Source: Heliomarina baculiformis (GTDB lineage Bacteria; Pseudomonadota; Alphaproteobacteria; Rhodobacterales; Rhodobacteraceae). From it: a DNA stretch of 64,000 nt. This document shows, piece after piece, positions 26,310 to 36,501 of this stretch. The stretch spans positions 310,001 to 374,000 of the forward strand of contig NZ_JAIMIC010000001.1 in NCBI RefSeq assembly GCF_019966545.1. The letters run 5' to 3'. The notes under the pieces were generated by a model. That model did not search any database. It was not told the DNA's origin and was given only the letters and a program-made list of their open reading frames with translations. Within the stretch, counting starts at the first letter, position 1, and each line of letters begins with the position of its first letter. A program made the position numbers and the translations under genes.

Positions 26310-28307
26310 GTGGCCCGACGCCCCGCTGCCAGCAACAAACGGCTTTACGTCTACAACGGAGGATTCCTGGCTCAGAAACGGCTGCGGCGGATGCTGCATC
26401 TAGCCGGATATGACATTCGCATCGGCATGCCCTCTGATGGTGACATGATCGGTATCTGGGGCAACAGCCCAACAGCGTACCGCGGACTATCCATCGCAGA
26501 AAAAAAACAGGTACCTGTCCTAAGGGTCGAAGACGCGTTCCTGCGCTCTCTTCACCCCGGGCGCAGCGGCGACGCACCACTGGGCCTTCTCCTGGATCGG
26601 GCTGGCGTCCATTTCGATCCGAGTGTTCCCTCTGAACTTGAAGATATCCTTGCCAAGAACCCGCTCGACGATTCAGCGCTGCTCGACCGTGCCCGCGATG
26701 CAATGTCCCGCATTCAGGAAAGCCATCTGAGCAAATACAACGCCTTTGAACCGGACCAGCCGGTGCCACCGCCGGGTTACGTTCTGGTTGTCGACCAGAC
26801 GCGCGGCGATGCTTCGGTGACGGCGAGCGGCGCGGATCGGGCCAATTTCATCGAAATGCTTGTCTTCGCGCAGGAAGAAAACCCCGGGGCGAAAATCCTG
26901 ATCAAGATGCACCCCGAAACAGTTGCAGGCTACCGAGCTGGTTATTTCGATGAAACGGACGCCTCCGACAGCGTAACCCTGTTCACCGAAACCGTCAGCC
27001 CGTGGAACCTACTTCAGGGCGCGGTGGGCGTATACACGATGTCATCGCAGCTTGGGTTCGAGGCCATTCTCGCGGGGCACAAACCGCGCGTCTTTGGCCA
27101 ACCGTTTTATGCGGGCTGGGGTTTGACACAGGACGAAAATCCTGTCCCTCGCCGTGAACGGCGTCTCACCCGGTCGCAGCTCTTCGCGGCAGCGATGATC
27201 CTTTACCCGATCTGGTACGACCCGTATCGCGACCGGCTCTGCGAAATCGAAAATGTGCTGGCGACGCTCGAGGCGCAATCGCGAGCATGGCGCGAGGATC
27301 ATCGCGGCTGGGTCGCCAGCGGCATGCGCCTGTGGAAACGGAACCACCTGCAAAAGATGTTTGGCCGAGAGAAGCGTGTTGTATTCAGCGACGACATCCA
27401 GAACCGCCAGCCAGACGGGCGCCGACATATGGCATGGGCCAGCAAACTGTCAGAATCGACAGGCACGATCACCCGCGTCGAAGATGGTTTTCTGCGCTCG
27501 CGGGGTCTTGGGGCGGAGCTCGTGCCGCCGCTGTCCCTAATCACGGATGACAAGGGCATCTATTATGATCCCCGCCACCCTAGTCGGCTGGAAGAACTGA
27601 TTGCCAAACGCAGCACCCTGACCGCCGCGCAGGAACGCCGCACGGAACGGCTGATTTCGTCCTTGGTTTCCCAAAAGCTCAGCAAATACAACCTCGGTGG
27701 CGGCCTCCCCGATCTTCCCGAAGGCCGACGCATCCTTGTGCCCGGGCAGGTCGAAGACGATGCCTCGATCCTGACAGGAGCCAGCGCGATACGTGACAAC
27801 CTCAACTTGTTGCAGGAGGTTCGCGCAGCCGCCCCCGAGGCCATTCTCGTTTACAAGCCGCACCCCGATGTCGAAGCATCGCTACGCACGGGGGCGATAG
27901 AGGCCGGTCCTCTGGCTGATGTGATTGCAAGCAACGCGAATGCTGCCGCGCTCTTGGTCATGGTAGACGAAGTCTGGACCATGACCTCGCTTCTGGGGTT
28001 CGAAGCGCTCTTGCGGGGCCTGCCAGTCACCACCTTTGGCGCGCCCTTCTATGCAGGTTGGGGGCTGACACGGGATCTGGGCGAAACGCCCGACCGTCGA
28101 CGCGCCCGGCCAAGCCTCAACGGTCTCGTCCACGCGGCCCTGATCGACTACCCAAGGTACCGGGACCCGGCAACCGGCTTGCCCTGCCCTGTCGAAGTGA
28201 TCGTTGAACGCCTTGCGAGCGGCGCTGTACCGACGCCCGGACCATTCAACCGCACGGTTTCGAAACTTCAGGGGCTCTTTGCCAGCGCGTCGCCGTGGTG
28301 GCGCTAG
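26310..28307 (+). CDS. kpsC: Capsule biosynthesis Kdo transferase KpsC
   Basis: A 665-residue protein with two related transferase halves, the KpsC hallmark. The first half has RVEDAFLRSLHPG (about 72-84), KMHPETVAGYR and FGQPFYAGWGLTQD; the second repeats this as RVEDGFLRSRGLGAEL (about 389-404), YKPHPDVEAS and FGAPFYAGWGLTRD. KpsC extends the poly-Kdo linker with alternating beta-Kdo bonds. The GTG start lies ten bases after the export gene. Its end overlaps ribD on the other strand by four bases. Confidence 0.93.
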   Translation: MARRPAASNKRLYVYNGGFLAQKRLRRMLHLAGYDIRIGMPSDGDMIGIWGNSPTAYRGLSIAEKKQVPVLRVEDAFLRSLHPGRSGDAPLGLLLDRAGVHFDPSVPSELEDILAKNPLDDSALLDRARDAMSRIQESHLSKYNAFEPDQPVPPPGYVLVVDQTRGDASVTASGADRANFIEMLVFAQEENPGAKILIKMHPETVAGYRAGYFDETDASDSVTLFTETVSPWNLLQGAVGVYTMSSQLGFEAILAGHKPRVFGQPFYAGWGLTQDENPVPRRERRLTRSQLFAAAMILYPIWYDPYRDRLCEIENVLATLEAQSRAWREDHRGWVASGMRLWKRNHLQKMFGREKRVVFSDDIQNRQPDGRRHMAWASKLSESTGTITRVEDGFLRSRGLGAELVPPLSLITDDKGIYYDPRHPSRLEELIAKRSTLTAAQERRTERLISSLVSQKLSKYNLGGGLPDLPEGRRILVPGQVEDDASILTGASAIRDNLNLLQEVRAAAPEAILVYKPHPDVEASLRTGAIEAGPLADVIASNANAAALLVMVDEVWTMTSLLGFEALLRGLPVTTFGAPFYAGWGLTRDLGETPDRRRARPSLNGLVHAALIDYPRYRDPATGLPCPVEVIVERLASGAVPTPGPFNRTVSKLQGLFASASPWWR

Positions 28308-29404
28308 GTCATCGCGCGCTGCCAGCGATGCATGACGTCGGGACCGACCGCGCGGGTTTCAAGCAGCTCGTACCGCGCCGCCTCCTCAAGCTTGTCCAGC
28401 CCAAGCGCGCCAAGCGCGGGCGTCCCCTCGGCGCCGATCGCGAGTCCGGCGGTAAAACCGATGAGTTCATCCACCATGTCCGCCGCCAGAAGAGAGGCTG
28501 ACAAAGCCGCGCCCCCCTCACAGAAAACCCGTGTAAGTCCGGCTTCACCGAGCTTGCGTAGCATATCCGCAGCGTCGATCTGGGCACCATCCAAGGCACA
28601 GGGAATGAGCTTGGCTTTCATCCCCTCCCACGCCCGCATGCGCTCGGGGTCAACCCCTTCGCCATAGCAAAGCCACAGGGGAGTCTCGGCAGCCGTCCGC
28701 GCTAGGTTTCCCAGCAACGGCACATCCAGACGCCGCGACACGACGACCCGTACGGGCTGATGTTCGATCCCAAGATCGCGCACAGTCAGCGAAGGATCAT
28801 CGGCGCGCGCCGTCCCTGCACCGACAAGAACAGCGTCATGCCGGGCGCGCATCGCATGAACCATCCGGCGCGCGGCTGGACCCGTTATCCACTTGCTCTG
28901 CCCCGTTGCAGTCGCAATGCGCCCGTCAAGGCTGCCTGCGAATTTGAGCGTCACAAAGGGGCGCGACACCTCGGTACGCAATAGAAACCCGGCGTGATCC
29001 CGATAGGCTTCTTCTGACATGACATCCGGCGTAACGTCGATCCCTGCGTCCCGAAGCTTGGCAAAACCACGCCCCGCGACCCGCGTGTCGCTGTCTTCAA
29101 ACGGAGCCACAACGCGGGACACGCCCGCCGCGATCAGCGCATCCGCGCAGGGAGGCGTCTTGCCGTGATGCGCGCAGGGTTCGAGAGTGACATAGGCGGT
29201 GGCACCCTTTGCCGCCGCCCCCGCCTGACGCAGGGCTTCGGTTTCCGCATGCGGACGACCGCCCGGCTGCGTCCAGCCCCGACCGACGATCCGGCCACCG
29301 TTGACAATGACGCAACCGACCGCCGGATTGGGCCAGCAACGCCCCATGCCGCGCCGCCCCAGCGTCAGGGCCAGCGCCATGTATCTTTCGTCTTGTCGGC
29401 TCAC
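28304..29404 (-). CDS. ribD: Bifunctional diaminohydroxyphosphoribosylaminopyrimidine deaminase / uracil reductase
   Basis: A 366-residue two-domain enzyme. The N-terminal deaminase has the zinc motif HAETEAL (about 52-58) and [14 protein letters not shown] (about 77-90); the reductase from about residue 150 begins [16 protein letters not shown] and contains [15 protein letters not shown]. It performs the second and third steps after GTP cyclohydrolase II in riboflavin synthesis. Its start overlaps the nrdR stop by four bases. The rest of the rib genes lie on the other side of the capsule cassette. Confidence 0.95.
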   Translation of the reverse strand: MSRQDERYMALALTLGRRGMGRCWPNPAVGCVIVNGGRIVGRGWTQPGGRPHAETEALRQAGAAAKGATAYVTLEPCAHHGKTPPCADALIAAGVSRVVAPFEDSDTRVAGRGFAKLRDAGIDVTPDVMSEEAYRDHAGFLLRTEVSRPFVTLKFAGSLDGRIATATGQSKWITGPAARRMVHAMRARHDAVLVGAGTARADDPSLTVRDLGIEHQPVRVVVSRRLDVPLLGNLARTAAETPLWLCYGEGVDPERMRAWEGMKAKLIPCALDGAQIDAADMLRKLGEAGLTRVFCEGGAALSASLLAADMVDELIGFTAGLAIGAEGTPALGALGLDKLEEAARYELLETRAVGPDVMHRWQRAMT

Positions 29405-29868
29405 TCTTCCGGCATCACCGGCGGGCGAAGTTCATGCACGAAGTCTTCAAAATCATCCGCCGCCTGGAAATTCTTGTAGACGCTTGCGAAACGCACATAG
29501 GCCACGGTATCGATCCGGGCGAGCGCTTCCATGACGATTTCACCAATCTTGCTCGACGGAATATCCGTTTCGCCCATGCTTTCCAGACGTCGTACGATGC
29601 CTGAAATCATCTGGTCGATACGCTCGGGTTCAATCGGGCGTTTCTGCATGGAAATCCGGATCGACCGTTCCAGCTTGTCGCGGTCGAAATCCTCGCGTTT
29701 GCCGGAGGACTTGATGACGACCAGATCGCGCAGTTGAACGCGTTCATAGGTGGTGAAACGCCCGCCACAGGCGGGGCAAAACCGCCGCCGTCTGATCGAA
29801 ACATGGTCTTCCGCCGGACGGCTGTCTTTCACCTGAGTATCGATATTGCCGCAAAACGGACAACGCAT
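29401..29868 (-). CDS. nrdR: Transcriptional repressor NrdR
   Basis: A 155-residue regulator. A zinc ribbon has cysteines 3, 6, 31 and 34 (CPFC and CPAC), followed by an ATP-cone domain (about 46-136) with [20 protein letters not shown]. NrdR senses the dATP/ATP ratio and represses ribonucleotide reductase genes. Position directly before ribD is a common bacterial arrangement; overlap of stop and start suggests coupling. Confidence 0.95.
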   Translation of the reverse strand: MRCPFCGNIDTQVKDSRPAEDHVSIRRRRFCPACGGRFTTYERVQLRDLVVIKSSGKREDFDRDKLERSIRISMQKRPIEPERIDQMISGIVRRLESMGETDIPSSKIGEIVMEALARIDTVAYVRFASVYKNFQAADDFEDFVHELRPPVMPEE

Positions 29869-30011
29869 GCCGGTCCCCTATTGTCTGCTTTTGGGGCCGC
29901 GCCCCCTATGCTCCACATCGACTATAGGGCGCAGGTCACGCATTGTGTAGTGCAATTTCTTCCCCACCATATCCTGTGGCGATCTTGCGACTTTTGGGCC
30001 AACAACGACCT

Positions 30012-30434
30012 CTAACCCCCGAGATGCGCGGCAACTTTCCGGTTATGCGGAGCATGGCGATGCTCAAAAAGATAGATGCCCTGCCAAGTTCCGAGCACCA
30101 TCTTGCCGTCACGGACAGGAATGCTCAGAGAGATCGGCAGCATTGCCGCCTTGATATGGGCGGGCATATCGTCGGGGCCTTCATAGGTGTGGCGCAAGTA
30201 TGACATCGACGGATCGCTGGATGGCGGCACCAGCCTGTGAAAAAACGCCGCCAGATCGTCGCAGACCACCGGATCGGCATTCTCCTGAATGAGCAGCGAA
30301 CAGGAGGTATGACGCACGAATAGGGTCAGCAACCCGTCCTGCGCCCCCTGCCCCCTCAGCCATTCCGCGACCGGACGGGTGAACTCATAAAGCGCGGCAC
30401 CGCGCGTTTCGATGGTGAATTCGGTCTGCATCAT
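30012..30434 (-). CDS. yjbQ: YjbQ-family (UPF0047) protein
   Basis: A 140-residue protein of the YjbQ family, also annotated as secondary thiamine-phosphate synthase enzyme. Recognisable parts are LFVRHTSCSLLIQENADP (about 43-60), the histidine-containing SYLRHTYEGPDDMPAHIKA (about 80-98) and the C-terminal GTWQGIYLFEHRHAPHNR. The thiamine-phosphate activity is weak in E. coli and the true function is unsettled. Confidence 0.9.
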   Translation of the reverse strand: MMQTEFTIETRGAALYEFTRPVAEWLRGQGAQDGLLTLFVRHTSCSLLIQENADPVVCDDLAAFFHRLVPPSSDPSMSYLRHTYEGPDDMPAHIKAAMLPISLSIPVRDGKMVLGTWQGIYLFEHRHAPHNRKVAAHLGG

Positions 30435-30465
30435 CGCGTCGCCGGATAGCCGCTAAAATTGCAGA

Positions 30466-30864
30466 TCAAAATTCGAGGTTCTTGCGGTCATAACAATAGT
30501 TGCGCGCGAAGGACGCGTTCAGGTTATCGCCGACCTTTTTCATCGACAGGAAAATCCCGGTCTCGGCTTCCTCTCCCGACGGAAGCGACAGCGAGAACTG
30601 GACACTGGATTTCCGATCTGATGTTTGCGGCTCTCCCCTTCCCCGGGTAATGAAAATGCGGTCATTGTTCTGCGCGCCTAGCACGGTCAACGCATAATCC
30701 CCCGCCGCGCACCAATAGTCCGATCCGGCGGAGCCGGGCGCCCCGATAACTTCAAAAGATCCATCGGGAAGAGGGTTCACCGTCAGCCGGTTGTCCGCGA
30801 CCCAGGCCATTGCCAGAGCGGGGAGAAGCGAAAGTGCGATCGCGCATGTGAGGGTTTTCTTCAT
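30466..30864 (-). CDS. Secreted small protein, paralogue A
   Basis: A 132-residue protein with a clear signal peptide (MKKTLTCAIALSLLPALAMA). The mature part has the pattern Y-W-C-A-A-G-D-Y-A near residue 52 and a C-terminal N-Y-C-Y-D; the two cysteines could form a disulphide. It is clearly related to the next upstream gene, which has FWCSAGDYA and QYCFG in matching places. The two lie 15 bases apart in one orientation and look like a tandem duplication. I recognise no named family; probably periplasmic. Confidence 0.75.
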   Translation of the reverse strand: MKKTLTCAIALSLLPALAMAWVADNRLTVNPLPDGSFEVIGAPGSAGSDYWCAAGDYALTVLGAQNNDRIFITRGRGEPQTSDRKSSVQFSLSLPSGEEAETGIFLSMKKVGDNLNASFARNYCYDRKNLEF

Positions 30865-30879
30865 TTGGTCGCTCCAGTC

Positions 30880-31299
30880 CTAGGGGTGCCAGATGCCCGG
30901 GTCTTCCGGCCCGTTGCCAAAGCAGTATTGCTGCGCCGATCCGGCTCTCATGTTGTCGCCTTCCGCTTTGACCGAGAGCGTATAGCCCGGCTGAGTGCTG
31001 AAACCTTCGGGAGGAGTAAGCGAGAACTGGACCGCCTTCTTGCCCGGCCGGTTCACACTGGGGCCGATGCCACGCCAGATATAGACGCGTTGGACGGCTT
31101 CGGTTCGCATCTCCCGATAGGCGTAATCACCTGCAGAACACCAGAAATCGGCAGCGCTCGAGGCGACATCGTTCACAACTTCGAACACACCTTCGGACAC
31201 CGGCAGAACCTCTTGCCGATTGAATGATCGCCACGCCTGCCCGGCTTCGGGTATCAAAATGAGGGATGCGCAGGTCAGGGCAACCAGATGTCGGATCAT
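30880..31299 (-). CDS. Secreted small protein, paralogue B
   Basis: A 139-residue protein with a signal peptide (MIRHLVALTCASLILIPEAGQA). Shared with paralogue A: an N-terminal strand with V-x-P-x-x-D/E-G-x-F-E-V, the FWCSAGDYA box near residue 58, an IYIWRG/IFITRG-like strand, a QFSL(S/T)PP(S)EG segment and the C-terminal QYCFG. AAGGAGG precedes the ATG closely. It is the first gene of the pair, downstream of rpoD's terminator. Function unknown. Confidence 0.75.
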   Translation of the reverse strand: MIRHLVALTCASLILIPEAGQAWRSFNRQEVLPVSEGVFEVVNDVASSAADFWCSAGDYAYREMRTEAVQRVYIWRGIGPSVNRPGKKAVQFSLTPPEGFSTQPGYTLSVKAEGDNMRAGSAQQYCFGNGPEDPGIWHP

Positions 31300-31448
31300 C
31301 GTGAACCTCCTTTGGCGTCGCAGTCAGAACAACCTGAAAGGTAATGGGGTTTCAAGGCAAAGCAACATGATCTGCTTCACTTCTTTGGCAGCCACTTGCG
31401 GTTCACGACCATCCGGCACCAACGATTTAACCCACAGCGATAAAGCAT

Positions 31449-31492
31449 TTCCAAAAGAAAACCGCGCCCCGTATGGATACCAGGGCGCGGTT
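31449..31492 (-). terminator. Intrinsic terminator after rpoD
   Basis: Stem AACCGCGCCC/GGGCGCGGTT (31460-31469 with 31483-31492) with a 13-base loop, followed on the minus strand by TTCTTTTGG. It is 20 bases after the rpoD stop. Confidence 0.88.
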
Positions 31493-31511
31493 TGCAGATC
31501 ATTATTTTGAC

Positions 31512-33503
<1,992 letters not shown>

Positions 33504-33634
33504 TCATTGCTCCTGCACGGTCTACGGCGACTCGGGTCATTCTCTGATTCGTTGTAGTGCGAATCAATAGCCTGATCTGGTGATTCGGCCACCCGTTTAC
33601 CGAGTTTTCTTTTGTTTTTCCTTACAAACAAGCG

Positions 33635-35584
33635 CTACTGTTGCGATTTGGAGTAACCAATTTGCTCGAGAAGTGCCTCAAAGGCGCTGCGTTCGTCGCG
33701 ACTGATTCGCGCTCCGTTGTCGCCCGTGTCGTATTCAGTCTTGTCCTGATGCTGCGATCGCATCGCCATGTTCTTCGCCTCTGCAGCCTGGCTCAGGCGC
33801 CAGGTCAAAGCCTCATCCGCGAAATGCGAAATGTCTTCGACGGCTTCTGCAATCTCTTCGTCCAATCCGCGTCGGGCACGTAGTTTTGCGAGCTCCTCAT
33901 CAACTGTCATCTCAGCGAGTTCGACGTCGCCCGCCCTTCGTATCGCAGGATTGATTGCGACATGGCGAAGCGCAAAGAGGTTTTCAAGAGCCTCCTCGCC
34001 AATCCGCGCGATTAATTCGTCGCGCAGTTCCTGCGGTCTGGACGATCCCACCCGCAGGATCGCCTCTCGCAGATCGGCGTTCAGAGGGTCAGCGCATTCC
34101 ATCATCTCGACCCCCGCCTCGAATTTCTGGATCACATGCGGCGTCGCGATCAGCGTGGCCAGAATGACGGTTTCGCGCAGGTGGATTTCGGCCTGCTCTC
34201 CCGATGCGACCAACGGCGAGCTGCGGGTCGTCAGCCGGGCGGTCGCGATCGGTTTGCGCCCCGGCACCCACGGCTTGCGCGGCCCGGCCTTTTCCTTGCG
34301 CGGGTTGAACAGTTCCCAGCGGAGGTTCTTAATTTCCTGTCCGTAATGCGCGCGGATCGACGGGTCGCGGATCAGCTTGATCTTTTCCCGCAGGACCTTG
34401 TCGAGCGCGGCCTTGCGTTCGGGACTGTCGAAAACACGCCCTTCGGTTTCGCGCTGCCACAACAGGCGCACCATCGGCATCGCCTCATCCAGAACGGCGC
34501 GCACCGCGTCCGGCCCCTTGGCGCGCAGCAGATCGTCCGGATCCTGCCCTTCGGGCATCAGCGCAAAGCGCAGCGACTGCCCGGCCTCAAGCAGCGGCAA
34601 GGCAAGGTCGATCAGGCGCATCGCAGCGCGCAGCCCTGCCGTATCGCCATCGAGCGCGATGATAGGTTCAGGCGAAATGCGCCACAACAACTGCAACTGG
34701 TTTTCGGTAATCGCGGTGCCCAGCGGCGCGACCGAAGCCCCGAACCCACCGGTGTCGAGCGCAATCACATCCATGTAGCCTTCGGCCACGATCAGCGGCT
34801 GGCCCTTACCTGCCGCTTCGCGCGCAGGGCCGTGATTGAAGAGGGTCCGGCCCTTGTCGAAAAGTTCGGTCTCAGGCGAGTTCAGGTATTTCGCGTTGTC
34901 GTCCGGGTCCATGGCGCGGCCCCCGAAGGCCACACAACGCCCGCGCGGGTCGCGGATCGGAAACATGATCCGGTTGCGGAACGTATCATAGGGTTTGCCG
35001 CCTTTGGACGACGGCTTGGCCAGCCCTGCTCCAAGGATCAGGTCCTCGGCGATGCCTTTGCCGCGCAGGTGATCCCAGAGCACCTGCCAGCCATTCGGCG
35101 CGAAACCGATTTCCCAGCGTTGCAGCGCCTCTTCCCCAAGACCGCGACCAGCAAGGTAATCGCGTGCCGGACCCGCGTTCCCGGTATTGAGCTGCAGCCG
35201 GAAGAACCGAACCGCTTCTTCCATGACCTCCGCCAGTTCGCTGCGGCGGTCCATCTTCTTCTGCGCCTGCGGATCGCGGGCAGGCATCGGCATGCCGACC
35301 TCGCGCGCGAGGATCTCGACCGCCTCCATGAAGCTGACGTTTTCCGTATCCTTGATGAACCCGATCGCGTCGCCCTTGGCGTGACAGCCAAAGCAGTAAT
35401 AAAAGCCCTTGCGGTCATCGACGTGAAAACTTGCCGTCTTCTCGTGATGAAACGGGCAAGGAGACCACATGTCCCCCTTGCCCTGATTGGACTTGCGCGT
35501 ATCCCACACGACTTTGCGCCCCACCACCTGCGAAAGGCTGGCGCGGCTGCGCAATTCGTCGAGGAACCCGGGTGGCAGACTCAT
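33635..35584 (-). CDS. dnaG: DNA primase
   Basis: A 649-residue primase. The CHC2 zinc ribbon lies at the N-terminus (CPFHHEKTASFHVDDRKGFYYCFGCHAKGDAIGF, about 42-76), then the RNA-polymerase/TOPRIM core with VAEGYMDVIAL (about 265-275) and ALDGDTAGLRA (about 313-323), and a C-terminal helicase-interaction domain. It makes RNA primers for replication and binds DnaB. Start: ATG at 35584, a few residues before the conserved FLDELRSRASLSQVVGR segment. Confidence 0.97.
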   Translation of the reverse strand: MSLPPGFLDELRSRASLSQVVGRKVVWDTRKSNQGKGDMWSPCPFHHEKTASFHVDDRKGFYYCFGCHAKGDAIGFIKDTENVSFMEAVEILAREVGMPMPARDPQAQKKMDRRSELAEVMEEAVRFFRLQLNTGNAGPARDYLAGRGLGEEALQRWEIGFAPNGWQVLWDHLRGKGIAEDLILGAGLAKPSSKGGKPYDTFRNRIMFPIRDPRGRCVAFGGRAMDPDDNAKYLNSPETELFDKGRTLFNHGPAREAAGKGQPLIVAEGYMDVIALDTGGFGASVAPLGTAITENQLQLLWRISPEPIIALDGDTAGLRAAMRLIDLALPLLEAGQSLRFALMPEGQDPDDLLRAKGPDAVRAVLDEAMPMVRLLWQRETEGRVFDSPERKAALDKVLREKIKLIRDPSIRAHYGQEIKNLRWELFNPRKEKAGPRKPWVPGRKPIATARLTTRSSPLVASGEQAEIHLRETVILATLIATPHVIQKFEAGVEMMECADPLNADLREAILRVGSSRPQELRDELIARIGEEALENLFALRHVAINPAIRRAGDVELAEMTVDEELAKLRARRGLDEEIAEAVEDISHFADEALTWRLSQAAEAKNMAMRSQHQDKTEYDTGDNGARISRDERSAFEALLEQIGYSKSQQ

Positions 35585-35620
35585 GCTTTGCTATACCATG
35601 GTTACAGGCAGCAGGGTCGA

Positions 35621-35920
35621 TTAGTTGGCGAGACAGACTTCTTTCCACGCCGCGCCAAGGTCTTCATTGCGCACGATGCGCATTTTTTTCTCATAGACCC
35701 AGGGCGTAATCAGCGGAATCGCCGCGTTGTAATTAGCGGGCCACGTCGGGTTGGTCTGGGCAATGGCGTCGGGCACTTCGCGCTCCTTGACGCGGTCAAG
35801 GCGCGCCTGCTGAATCGCGGCAACCACTTGTGACTGGTAGATGCAGCTCTGCTCCTTGCTATCCTCGGCCATGACTGGCGAGGCAAGAAGGGCAGCGGCA
35901 AGTACAAGACGGATATTCAT
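35621..35920 (-). CDS. Small secreted protein, unknown
   Basis: A 99-residue protein with a signal peptide (MNIRLVLAAALLASPVMA) and two cysteines in the mature form (near residues 26 and 96). The mature part is mostly helical and ends in a tryptophan-containing segment. No family is recognised. It sits upstream of dnaG on the same strand, 36 bases from it. AGTGACC is the only weak ribosome site before ATG. Confidence 0.7.
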   Translation of the reverse strand: MNIRLVLAAALLASPVMAEDSKEQSCIYQSQVVAAIQQARLDRVKEREVPDAIAQTNPTWPANYNAAIPLITPWVYEKKMRIVRNEDLGAAWKEVCLAN

Positions 35921-35955
35921 TAGGTCACTCCGGAATCAGTTGAACGTTCGCTACC

Positions 35956-36501
35956 TTAGCCGCGCGCGCCGACGGCTTCCATCGCCCCTTTCAAATCGTG
36001 AACGAGTGTCTGTGCCATCGACCGGAAGACCATGATCTGAAAGCTGTCCGGCCCAAGCCTGGTGATCGACGCCATCATGTGCATCAAGTCCGTCCGGACA
36101 GTGGATTTTTCCGGAAAGGCGCTCAGCCGCATATCGACCGGCACCAGCCGCGCCAGAACATCCGCGGCCTTTGCACCCGACAGGCGAACCACCGCCCAGG
36201 CATCGCTTTGATCCGTCACGGCGGCAAGATCGGTCAGGTCAGCGTCAGGCGCTGCCCCCCGCAACAGGAATTGCCCCCGCCCGAACCAGAGAACCGATGT
36301 CTCGCCATCGATTTCCGCCCTGTTGACCGGCGGCAATGCAAGACCATGCGCCTTTTGCAAGGTGGCACCCACCGCCTCTTCCTTGCCCAAGAAAGGCATG
36401 ATCACGGACATCGGCAGCATGTGGGTTTCTTCGATCCGCAAGTCCCCGACCGATACCGGCAACAAACCCGCACAGGGTGTTTTCGCGACAAGCTCAACCA
36501 C
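35956..36501 (-). CDS. soxG: Sarcosine oxidase, gamma subunit
   Basis: A 181-residue protein of the SoxG family, related to the aminomethyl-transferase fold (LWFGRGQFLLRG and SDAWAVVRLSGAKAADVLARLVPVDM in the middle, HMMASITRLGPDSFQIMVFRSMA near the end). It is the structural small subunit of heterotetrameric sarcosine oxidase. Its start overlaps the soxA stop by eight bases, which supports co-translation. It closes the soxBDAG order. Confidence 0.92.
   Translation of the reverse strand: MVELVAKTPCAGLLPVSVGDLRIEETHMLPMSVIMPFLGKEEAVGATLQKAHGLALPPVNRAEIDGETSVLWFGRGQFLLRGAAPDADLTDLAAVTDQSDAWAVVRLSGAKAADVLARLVPVDMRLSAFPEKSTVRTDLMHMMASITRLGPDSFQIMVFRSMAQTLVHDLKGAMEAVGARG

Noticed and set aside
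34136-35833. 565-codon open frame antisense to dnaG
   Set aside because: Shadow of dnaG running into the neighbouring gene; no recognisable protein features.
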